Positions 33,650 through 40,486 of a stretch of 40,486 nt of DNA are shown piece after piece. Positions within the stretch are counted from its first letter, which is position 1. Every line of letters starts with the position of its first letter. The DNA comes from Planctomycetales bacterium. GTDB lineage: Bacteria > Planctomycetota > Planctomycetia > Pirellulales > Pirellulaceae. Location: positions 1 through 40,486 of the forward strand of contig JAGQPF010000315.1 of the NCBI GenBank assembly GCA_020426845.1, given 5' to 3'. The position numbers and the translations under genes are program-made. The notes beneath the pieces are model-generated. The model saw nothing but the letters and a program-made list of their open reading frames with translations. It was not told the origin of the DNA and made no database searches.

Positions 33650-34609
33650 TTGAGTGAAGAGACGTTACATCGAGACATGCCGGCGGCGCCGGATTGCTGG
33701 TATCTGGCCGGGCCGACTGCCAGCGGCAAGACTCGCGTCGCCATGGAGCTCGCGCGTCGTTTGGACGCCGAGATCGTGTCAATGGACTCGATGGCCATCT
33801 ATCGCGGCATGGACATCGGCACCGCCAAGCCGTCGGCCGAGCTGCGCGCCGCTTGGCCACACCATTTGATCGATGTGGTTGATCCGACGGAGGATTACAG
33901 CCTCTCGCAATACCTGGACGCGGCTCACGCCGCCATCGCCGAAATCCGCCAGCGTGGCCGCGACGTGTTGTTTGTGGGCGGCACGCCGCTTTACCTCAAG
34001 AGCATGTTGCGTGGCCTGTTTCACGGTCCGCCCGCTGATTGGGAGTTTCGCCGCGCCGTGGAGGCGGAGGTGGAGCAGGTCGGCCTGGAGGCGTTGCACG
34101 CCCGTTTGCAGCAAGTTGATCCGCTGCTGGCCGACAAGCTGCATCCCAACGACAAACGTCGCATCATACGGGCGCTGGAGGTGTATCGAGTGACGGGTGA
34201 GCCGCTCAGCCATCTGCAACGCGAATTCGAGGAGGGCCGCGGCGCCGAGCAGTGCCGGGTGTTCGTGCTCCAATGGCCTCGCGACGTCCTGCACCGCCGC
34301 ATTGAGCTCCGCGTCGAAGACATGTTCCAACGCGGATTGGTCGATGAGGTGGAGGGGTTGCTGCGGAATTACGGCCAGCTGGGCCGGACGGCGACGCAGG
34401 CCGTCGGGTACCGGGAAGTCCTGGAGATGCTCGGCGGAAAGCGTGATCTGGCGTCGACCATCGACCAGGTAAAGGCGGGCACCAGGCAGTTTGCCCGGCG
34501 CCAGGAGACTTGGTTTCGGGGGCTATCCGAATGCCGATTCCTTGCCATGGACGACGACGAGTCGCCGGAATCGCTGGCCGATCGAATTGTTGCTTCCGCG
34601 GATCACTGA
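33650..34609 (+). CDS. miaA: tRNA dimethylallyltransferase
   Basis: A 319-aa enzyme that adds a dimethylallyl group to A37 of tRNAs reading UNN codons. The P-loop GPTASGKTRVA, DSMAIYRGMDIGTAKPS, the active-site HHLIDVVDPTEDYS, and VGGTPLYLKSMLRGL are present, as are the tRNA-binding DKRRIIRALEVYRVTGEPLS and the late QTRQFARRQETWFRG-type segment. Start: TTG 33650 has GGAGG ten bases upstream; ATG 33677 (residue 10) is an alternative. It is 258 bp upstream of aspS on the same strand. Confidence 0.96.
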   Translation: MSEETLHRDMPAAPDCWYLAGPTASGKTRVAMELARRLDAEIVSMDSMAIYRGMDIGTAKPSAELRAAWPHHLIDVVDPTEDYSLSQYLDAAHAAIAEIRQRGRDVLFVGGTPLYLKSMLRGLFHGPPADWEFRRAVEAEVEQVGLEALHARLQQVDPLLADKLHPNDKRRIIRALEVYRVTGEPLSHLQREFEEGRGAEQCRVFVLQWPRDVLHRRIELRVEDMFQRGLVDEVEGLLRNYGQLGRTATQAVGYREVLEMLGGKRDLASTIDQVKAGTRQFARRQETWFRGLSECRFLAMDDDESPESLADRIVASADH

Positions 34610-34867
34610 CCTCCGAGCCGTCCGAATGTCGGGGGAAGTGGGCAAGAAAGCCCTCGCCTGGACAGGTTTCCACCGCCGAACCTAAAATGGGCGATTCCCT
34701 TCCCATTAAATTGGGCAGCATGTTGAAGATCTCCCGCTTCGACCGTCGACAACGTCGGAATGGAGTCTTCCATGGCGAATTGGCTCGCATCCGCGCGGCT
34801 GCTCGCCCGGACTGGCGGTCGTCAGCATCGCTTTTCTATAACCCACCAACTGCACTCGGGAGTTTCT

Positions 34868-36658
34868 GTGTTACGGACGCAAACCTGCGGCGCCCTGCGG
34901 GCGTCCAACATCGGTGAGAAAGTCACGCTTTGCGGTTGGGTGGACAGTGTGCGCGACCACGGCGGCGGCGTTTTCATCGATCTCCGCGACCGATACGGAA
35001 AGACGCAAGTGGTCGCCGCGCCGCCCGGCAGCGAGGCGGCGATTGAAGCGGCGAAGAAGGCTCGCGCCGAAGACGTGTTGCAGATTCAGGGAGTCGTGGC
35101 GGCTCGCCCGGCCGAGACCGTCAAACCCAAGCTGGCCACGGGCGAGATTGAGGTTCGTTGCGAGTCGCTGAAGGTGCTCAATCGCAGCAAAACACCACCG
35201 TTCCAGCCCGGCCAAACGGACTTGCCCGGCGAGGACTTGCGGCTCAAGCACCGCTATCTCGATCTTCGCCGCGAGCCGATGTTGCGGACGCTCGAGCTTC
35301 GCAGCCGGATCGTGAAGGGGATGCGCGACTACTTCGAGGCGAACGACTTCATCGACATCGAGACGCCGATTCTTGGTCGGAGCACGCCCGAAGGCGCTCG
35401 CGACTATCTGGTGCCCAGCCGCGTGCACCGCTGCTCGTTTTATGCCCTGCCACAGTCTCCGCAGTTGTACAAGCAGATCTTGATGGTCGCCGGGTACGAC
35501 CGCTACGTGCAAGTCGCGAGATGCTTTCGCGACGAAGACCTTCGTGCCGATCGCCAGCCGGAATTCACTCAGCTCGACATGGAAATGTCGTTTGTCGAGA
35601 TGGACGACGTGGTGGGAATGATCGACGGCCTCGTGGTGAAGCTGGCCAAGGATATTCTGGGACTTGAGGTGTCGCTGCCGCTGCCTCGCATGACATATGA
35701 CGAGGCGATGCGGCGTTTCGGCCACGACGCCCCCGACCTGCGGTTCGGCATGGAGCTGGTGGACTGCACGGACTTGGCCAAGCAGACCGAGTTCCGCGTG
35801 TTCCGCGAGACGGCCGATGGCGGCGGATTCGTGCGCGGCATTCGAGTGCCCAACGGCACGTCAACCTACTCGCGACGCGGCTTGGACTCGTTGACCGACT
35901 GGGTGCGCCAGGACTTCTGCGCTCGGGGGTTGGCCTGGTTCCGCATTGAGGAGGACGGCACGCTGTTCTCGCCGATTGCCAAGAACTTCGAACAACCGGT
36001 GCTCGACGCGATTAAGGAACGCATGGGCGCCGAGCCCGGCGACCTGCTGCTGTTTATCGCCGACAGTTGGGAGGTCAGCTGCAAGGCGCTGGCTGGACTG
36101 CGCAAACGAATCGGCGCCGAGATGAAGATGTACGACCCGGCGGAGATGAACTTTTCGTGGGTTACCGAATTCCCGATGTTCGAGTGGGACGACGAGGAGC
36201 ACCGCTGGGTTGCGATGCACCATCCCTTCACGGCCCCTCGGCCGCAGGACCTGGAGCTGTTGGATTCCGACCCGAAGGCGTGCCGAGCGATCGCCTACGA
36301 CTTGGTGATCAACGGATCCGAGGCGGGCGGCGGCACGATCCGAATTCACGACAGCGAGATTCAAAGCAAGGTGTTCGGCCTGCTGGGGATCGACGAGCAA
36401 ACGGCCAAGGATCGCTTCGGCTTTTTGCTGGATGCACTGCAGTTCGGCGCTCCCCCGCATGGCGGCATCGCGCTCGGCATCGACCGCTTCGTGATGCTGT
36501 TCGGCAAACTGGACAGCATTCGCGACTGCATCGCGTTCCCGAAGACTCAGAGAGCGACCGACCTGATGACGGGGGCCCCGAATTTGGTCGATGGCCGGCA
36601 GCTGAACGAGCTGAACATCGCCGTCACGGCGCCGCCGAAAACGGAGAACAACGAATAG
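34868..36658 (+). CDS. aspS: Aspartyl-tRNA synthetase
   Basis: A 596-aa class II bacterial-type AspRS. The GTG at 34868, preceded by GGGAG with correct spacing, gives the standard N-terminus (LRTQTCGALRASNIGEKVTL) and normal length; the open frame extends to 34760 but the extra 36 residues are unlike any AspRS. Order: OB-fold anticodon domain (GWVDSVRDHGGGVFIDLRD), motif 2 region (RCFRDEDLRADRQPEFTQLDMEMSF), the bacterial GAD insertion, then AYDLVINGSEAGGGTIRIH and motif 3 GIALGIDRFVMLFG, ending in the family tail FPKTQRATDLMTGAP. The product charges tRNA-Asp; whether it also charges tRNA-Asn cannot be told here. Confidence 0.96.
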   Translation: MLRTQTCGALRASNIGEKVTLCGWVDSVRDHGGGVFIDLRDRYGKTQVVAAPPGSEAAIEAAKKARAEDVLQIQGVVAARPAETVKPKLATGEIEVRCESLKVLNRSKTPPFQPGQTDLPGEDLRLKHRYLDLRREPMLRTLELRSRIVKGMRDYFEANDFIDIETPILGRSTPEGARDYLVPSRVHRCSFYALPQSPQLYKQILMVAGYDRYVQVARCFRDEDLRADRQPEFTQLDMEMSFVEMDDVVGMIDGLVVKLAKDILGLEVSLPLPRMTYDEAMRRFGHDAPDLRFGMELVDCTDLAKQTEFRVFRETADGGGFVRGIRVPNGTSTYSRRGLDSLTDWVRQDFCARGLAWFRIEEDGTLFSPIAKNFEQPVLDAIKERMGAEPGDLLLFIADSWEVSCKALAGLRKRIGAEMKMYDPAEMNFSWVTEFPMFEWDDEEHRWVAMHHPFTAPRPQDLELLDSDPKACRAIAYDLVINGSEAGGGTIRIHDSEIQSKVFGLLGIDEQTAKDRFGFLLDALQFGAPPHGGIALGIDRFVMLFGKLDSIRDCIAFPKTQRATDLMTGAPNLVDGRQLNELNIAVTAPPKTENNE

Positions 36659-36725
36659 GCAGGCCGACTTGGGGGCCGTTGAAACACGGCCGGTCGGCTC
36701 GCGCTCTCGCTATTTGGCTATCTCG

Positions 36726-37514
36726 CTAGGGGGCAGCGATGGCCGCGCGCAGCGCGCACAACTCGTCGTCGATTTCGCCGGGGTCGGCCACGGTGTGGGC
36801 CACTTCTTCGCGGAGCAAATGGCGATAACGAGTGCGGAGGCGGTGTATCGCGACTCGCAGATTGCCCGGAGACATTCCCAGCTGCTCCGCCAATTCGGTC
36901 TGGGAGTTTTCACTGCCATCGGCCGTCAGGAACCCTCGCGTCGACTCGAAAAACTCCTCGCGTCCCTTCTCGCGGTACTCGTCCCCGAGCCGCCGCAGCA
37001 CGGTGGCGAGCAGCGTCAGGGCCCATCGCCGCTGAAACAGTCGCTCGGGAGTTTCGTGAGTGGCTGGTTCAAAGGCGAAAATCCGCTCGCCTTCGTCGAA
37101 GTTCAGATTCAGCGACAGGAGCTTGGCGCCGCCTCCGCGGCGCTGGGCGCGGTCCCGCTCGAGCTGTTGGCCGACGAAATGCTTGAAGCAAGTGATCAGG
37201 AAGGCGCGGAACCTGCCTCGCTCCGGATTGGCATCGGCGAACACTCGCGGCGATTCGATCAAACGTGCCAGGAAGCCTTGGGTTAGGTCCTGGGCGTCCT
37301 CGCGGCTCGCGCCGCGGCGGCGAGCAAACGCGTACAAGGGATACCAATACTGTTCGGCCAGCTCACCGATCGCTCGGTTCGACTCCCTGGACGGCTCTTG
37401 GTAGGCCTCGACAACGAGGCTCCAGCGAGTGGTGGCAAACTGCCGGACCCAGACCGAGTCCGCGCGAGCGGCAGGTTCTGATTCGTTTTCGGGGAGTGGG
37501 TCTTCCGGATTCAT
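36726..37514 (-). CDS. ECF-type RNA polymerase sigma factor (planctomycete group)
   Basis: A 262-aa sigma-70-family factor. The N-terminal VRQFATTRWSLVVEAYQEPS is the opening of a group common in planctomycetes, verrucomicrobia and acidobacteria that is often encoded beside Ser/Thr kinases. Region 2 is at about residues 50-115 (YWYPLYAFARRRGASREDAQDLTQGFLARL); region 4 is at about 205-245 (SQTELAEQLGMSPGNLRVAIHRLRTRYRHLL). A ~60-residue charged linker separates them. No anti-sigma gene is adjacent. The divergent kinase gene is the natural candidate partner, since kinases are thought to replace anti-sigma factors in such pairs. That link is inference. Confidence 0.88.
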   Translation of the reverse strand: MNPEDPLPENESEPAARADSVWVRQFATTRWSLVVEAYQEPSRESNRAIGELAEQYWYPLYAFARRRGASREDAQDLTQGFLARLIESPRVFADANPERGRFRAFLITCFKHFVGQQLERDRAQRRGGGAKLLSLNLNFDEGERIFAFEPATHETPERLFQRRWALTLLATVLRRLGDEYREKGREEFFESTRGFLTADGSENSQTELAEQLGMSPGNLRVAIHRLRTRYRHLLREEVAHTVADPGEIDDELCALRAAIAAP

Positions 37515-37765
37515 GCGATTATTCTAGCAGTCTGCAAAGGGAGACCACGAACGAGCGAGAGTGAAGTCGGCGGGCGATCCGAGTCCTTGGCAGTCGAAAA
37601 AAAATTTTTGGCGGCGGCGGTAACATCCGGCTGCAAATTCGATAGAGATGGTGGTGCGGGGAGTTGGCTGTCGGCAGGGCTTCTCGCTTCCACGACGGCG
37701 GCCCGCGAATCATACCGCGAATCATACCGCGCGACGCCTTACTGCTCGCCACGGAGTCGAAGCAC
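37515..37765. promoter_or_regulatory. Shared spacer of the divergent sigma factor and kinase genes
   Basis: This 251-bp spacer must drive both genes. It contains an A8T5 tract at 37597-37609, then GGCGGCGGCGGTAACATCC, where GTAACA could be an ECF-type -35 element for the kinase direction; the -10 is not evident. A perfect 12-bp direct repeat, CCGCGAATCATA, lies at 37703-37714 and 37715-37726, followed by a partial CCGCG at 37727-37731; it could be an operator or part of the untranslated leader. A TTG-started frame covers it but gives an unconvincing N-terminus. Confidence 0.4.
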
Positions 37766-40171
37766 GTGAACATCCCTTCCTGTCCCCAGTGCGGCAGCCC
37801 TCTCGATCCGTCCATGGCGGGGCTCTGCGCCACTTGCCTGATGGAGCGGGGGATGGAGTTGCCGCCGACCCTTGCCGGAAATCCTCAGGATCTGGGGGTG
37901 CTGAGTCCGGGGCAGTTGGCGCCGTATTTCCCGGATCTGGAGATTCAAAAGCTGCTGGGGTATGGCGGCATGGGCGCCGTCTATTTGGCGCGGCAGAAGA
38001 AGCTGGATCGCTCCGTCGCGCTCAAAGTACTGCATCCCGATGCGGCGAAGGATCCGTCGTTTGCCGAGCGGTTCGAGCGCGAGGCGCGGGCGATGGCCAA
38101 GCTGTCGCATCCCAACATTGTCACGATTCATGATTTCGATCATGTGGAGCTCTCCGTTGATGGCGAGCGGCGCATGATGTTCTACATCATCATGGAGCTG
38201 GTCGAGGGCACGGACCTCCGCGCGGTGCTGGACCAAGACAAGCTGGAGCCACGGCAAGCGTTGATGATTGTGCAGCAGATCTGCGAAGCGCTGCAGTTTG
38301 CTCACGACCGTGGCGTCGTCCATCGCGACATCAAACCCGAAAACATCCTGATCGACTCCAACGGCGTGCCCAAGGTCGCCGATTTTGGACTCGCCAAACT
38401 CGCCGCTCACTCGCTGCAGAACCACTCCCTGACCGCCACGCATCAAGTCGTCGGCACGCCGAGGTACATGGCGCCCGAGCAGCTCGAAGGCACCAAGGAA
38501 GTGGACCATCGCGCGGACCTCTACTCGGTGGGCGTGGTGTTCTACGAGATGCTGACCGGGGAGTTGCCGCTGGGGCGATTCGACTTGCCATCGGAGTCCG
38601 CCGGTGTGGATGCGCGGCTGGATCAAGTCGTCTTGCGAACGCTGGCCAAAGAGCCTCGTCGTCGGTACCAGCAGGCGAGCGAGATCCGAGACGACGTGCG
38701 GTCGCTGAGTTCGTCCGATTCGCCGTTGCAGCCCGCGGCTCCGCCGCAGCGAACGGCGTTTGCGCAGAGCCCGCGCAAAGTGGCTGGTCCCCACCTGGGC
38801 GGCTCGCACCACGACGGCGCGCCGCAAGAGGCCATGGCGCCTCGGGAGATTGCCGGCATCTACGGCACCGCCTGCCTGTTTCTGGCGATCGCGGGTGTGG
38901 TCTCGATGTTTCTGCCCTGGACGCGAATATACCTGACCTCCACGTTGGCCGCCCACCTGTTCGGCTATCAGTACTCGCTGCCGGTCGCCGCGAGCTTGTT
39001 GTGTGCCGTGGTGCTCGTCCTCAGCTACCTCCGCACTTTGCGAACCGTGGTGGGCAGTCGCGATCAAGGCGAGGGGCAGCTTGTGCCCTTGAGCCATGCA
39101 CGGGCAATCACGGCCATTGCCGCAGGACTGGCCTTGGTGGTTGTCAGCCTGCTGACCTTCAAGGCGTTGCCGGTGCTCAACATGGATTACGGCTACATCC
39201 CGGATTGGACCAACGCTCAAGGCTGGCGCGACCTCCGCACCGCGGTGGAGCTCGCATACCGCAACGGATCGAGCAACGTCTCCGTGCATCCCCAGGTGGG
39301 ACCCTACGTGGCAATGATCTCGGGCATTCTGTTGGTCGCCGTGAGCCTCTGGGAGCTGGCCACGATTCATCATGCCAGCAGCGAGTCGGGCGGTGGCGCG
39401 TCCTTGCAGTATCTGACGGTCTGGCTGCGTCGGTTGGTGGTGCTGAACTGGGCGATGCTGCCGGCCATGTTCGCGCTCTGGGCGTGGTGGGTCAAGCGTT
39501 TGAACCACCATCAAGGGCCGTTTCTGCTCTATTTCCTGATCACGCTCATGGTCGCTCACGGAGTCTACACGTTGCTTTCGCAGTTCTTCTATCTGATCGC
39601 AGCGTCGCGAATCGAACATCGAGAGTCGCCGATGCTGATTCGCTCGGCGGCGGTGATTGCGATGCTACCGGTGAGTCCCATGGTGGTGTTCAGCTGGCCT
39701 GTGGCGATTTGGCTGTGGTTGTCACTCAATCACCCCGACGTGGACCGAGCGTTTCGCGAGCGCGCGGTTGAGCCCGAGACGCTCGCCAAGCGGCTTCGAG
39801 TTGCCGGCTCCCGCCTGCGTCTCGCCGGCGCCGTGCATGCCCTGTGGTGGGTGGCGGGCACGCTGTTGGTGTCCGTGAAATTCGTCGGAGTTGATGTGCG
39901 GACTTTTGCCTTTCTGCTTGGCTTCCTCGGAATGACCGTGGGGCTCGGCGCCGGCTGTGTGGTCTGGCTGTGCGGCGGTGACCTCGCCAACCGAGGGCGT
40001 CTGATGCAGGGACGTCTGGCGTCCTACCTCGCCATGCTGCCGCTCAGCCCTGGTTGGCTGGCTGGCCTTCCCGTAGCGATCGACACGCTCTACTACATTC
40101 ATCAAGCAGAGCGTGCGGATGCTGGCTCGAGCGGGGATACAACGCCGCGGAGCACTCGACGCTGGGCATGA
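37766..40171 (+). CDS. Ser/Thr protein kinase with N-terminal zinc ribbon and many membrane helices
   Basis: A 801-aa protein from GTG 37766, chosen because the N-terminus then opens with a zinc ribbon (CPQCG ... CATC, residues about 6-30). The kinase domain follows at about residues 55-330: GYGGMGAVYLARQ, the ATP Lys in VALKVL (about 87), VVHRDIKPENIL (about 185), VADFGLAKL (about 205), PRYMAPEQLEG. All catalytic residues are present. Beyond a Pro/Ser-rich linker, residues about 360-790 contain eight or more hydrophobic helices, so it is anchored in the inner membrane with the kinase domain cytoplasmic. The last ~19 residues (RADAGSSGDTTPRSTRRWA) are out-of-frame translation of a transposase remnant, so the native C-terminus is altered. 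Divergent from the sigma factor gene. Confidence 0.88.
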   Translation: MNIPSCPQCGSPLDPSMAGLCATCLMERGMELPPTLAGNPQDLGVLSPGQLAPYFPDLEIQKLLGYGGMGAVYLARQKKLDRSVALKVLHPDAAKDPSFAERFEREARAMAKLSHPNIVTIHDFDHVELSVDGERRMMFYIIMELVEGTDLRAVLDQDKLEPRQALMIVQQICEALQFAHDRGVVHRDIKPENILIDSNGVPKVADFGLAKLAAHSLQNHSLTATHQVVGTPRYMAPEQLEGTKEVDHRADLYSVGVVFYEMLTGELPLGRFDLPSESAGVDARLDQVVLRTLAKEPRRRYQQASEIRDDVRSLSSSDSPLQPAAPPQRTAFAQSPRKVAGPHLGGSHHDGAPQEAMAPREIAGIYGTACLFLAIAGVVSMFLPWTRIYLTSTLAAHLFGYQYSLPVAASLLCAVVLVLSYLRTLRTVVGSRDQGEGQLVPLSHARAITAIAAGLALVVVSLLTFKALPVLNMDYGYIPDWTNAQGWRDLRTAVELAYRNGSSNVSVHPQVGPYVAMISGILLVAVSLWELATIHHASSESGGGASLQYLTVWLRRLVVLNWAMLPAMFALWAWWVKRLNHHQGPFLLYFLITLMVAHGVYTLLSQFFYLIAASRIEHRESPMLIRSAAVIAMLPVSPMVVFSWPVAIWLWLSLNHPDVDRAFRERAVEPETLAKRLRVAGSRLRLAGAVHALWWVAGTLLVSVKFVGVDVRTFAFLLGFLGMTVGLGAGCVVWLCGGDLANRGRLMQGRLASYLAMLPLSPGWLAGLPVAIDTLYYIHQAERADAGSSGDTTPRSTRRWA

Positions 40172-40319
40172 AGCCGATCGATCGCTTCGGCGTGGACCTC
40201 TCTTGCATCCGCTTCCTCTTGCCGTCGGAGGACACCGACGAGCTGTCTACGCCGAGGCGGTTCGCACCGTCAAAAAGGACAACACCTTCAGCATCCGCGT
40301 CCGCCGCGCATTGGCATAG
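40111..40319 (+). pseudogene. Transposase C-terminal fragment (integrase-core DDE type)
   Basis: In one frame the sequence reads WLERGYNAAEHSTLGMKPID and then RFGVDLSCIRFLLPSEDTDEL, which I recognise as the end of the catalytic core and start of the C-terminal part of rve-type transposases found in planctomycetes. A one-base deletion near 40246 moves the homology to another frame, which continues YAEAVRTVKKDNTFSIR and ends at a TAG (40317-40319). Nothing upstream of about 40111 belongs to the element in this frame, so only a short 3' piece is left. It overlaps the last codons of the kinase gene in a different frame. The insertion-sequence family (IS481-like or Mu C-terminal type) is uncertain. 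Confidence 0.72.
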
Positions 40320-40486
40320 GCAATCGCCTTGACCACCTCGGCGGCGGCCACCGCGTCGTCGTAGTCGGCCAGTGCCACACTGCTGTCCCACCTGTGCGCA
40401 ATTCCGCGCGGCCATGCGGCAACTCGCAGCTAAGCTGCAGGTTTTGAACCGTAGCCAACTCAAGGAGGGCTGCGCCATGCCGGATA
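40320..40486. other. Right-edge region without a firm gene
   Basis: On the minus strand an open frame with good codon bias gives RWDSSVALADYDDAVAAAEV and then VKAIAYA before running antisense into the transposase remnant. It has no visible start and a TAG lies about 25 codons upstream, so it is either a remnant or chance. A plus-strand frame beginning near 40477 (ATG) with AAGGAGG 12 bases upstream could start a gene that continues past the window edge. Confidence 0.3.

Noticed and set aside
34760..34867. 36-residue N-terminal extension of AspRS
   Set aside because: The extension has no AspRS similarity, and the GTG at 34868 has a well-placed GGGAG and gives a standard N-terminus.
37739..39619. 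626-codon open frame on the minus strand across the kinase
   Set aside because: Antisense to the kinase, whose catalytic motifs are unmistakable; the translation is Gln/His/Arg-rich low-complexity shadow.

Overview
The window looks like a piece of a planctomycete chromosome (Pirellulales-like), GC-rich with long intergenic gaps. The assignment rests on family content: a planctomycete-type ECF sigma factor (TTRWSL N-terminus) divergent from a large multi-membrane Ser/Thr kinase with an N-terminal zinc ribbon; small secreted or lipid-anchored orphan proteins; a secreted PQQ-type propeller protein; a 29-residue COX24/mS38-like ribosomal protein; and intergenic repeat clusters. No search was run, so the taxon is inference.

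Layout. 1-6.2 kb is accessory: a nucleotidyltransferase-fold protein, a small orphan, a decayed serine recombinase, a thioredoxin-like/small membrane protein pair, an ABM-type monooxygenase, and two tandem secreted paralogues built on one ~50-residue repeat. 6.6-12.2 kb carries a conserved protein of unknown function, a 775-aa 2OG-Fe(II) oxygenase and a CHASE2/class III nucleotide cyclase. 12.4-22.2 kb is mostly core metabolism and translation: an IlvD-family dehydratase divergent from a GlcF-like Fe-S protein, then a minus-strand run (COX24-like gene, rplU, rlmN, two exported orphans, aroA, a zinc-less DksA/TraR protein). 22.4-23.1 kb holds a small lipoprotein and a dense inverted/tandem repeat cluster. 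23.1-28.8 kb is a minus-strand set of cysI-like sulfite reductase, folD, glgC and an M32 carboxypeptidase. 29.0-33.2 kb is a plus-strand set: thiS-thiG, then a tightly packed AAA ATPase / MOSC protein / alpha-beta hydrolase trio. 33.2-36.7 kb has hisE, miaA and aspS. 36.7-40.2 kb is the divergent sigma factor/kinase pair, whose kinase reading frame ends inside a transposase remnant.

Recurring theme. Short tandem arrays (11, 14, 16, 19 and 69 bp units) sit just behind genes. In two convergent junctions the array runs into the stop codon of the minus-strand gene (12275-12420 with the dehydratase; 15650-15763 with dksA). I found no tRNA, rRNA, CRISPR array, complete insertion sequence or recognisable riboswitch. 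The least explained items are the tandem repeat-protein paralogues, the 2OG oxygenase with its long C-terminal part, the array/stop-codon pattern, and the kinase tail supplied by a mobile-element remnant.
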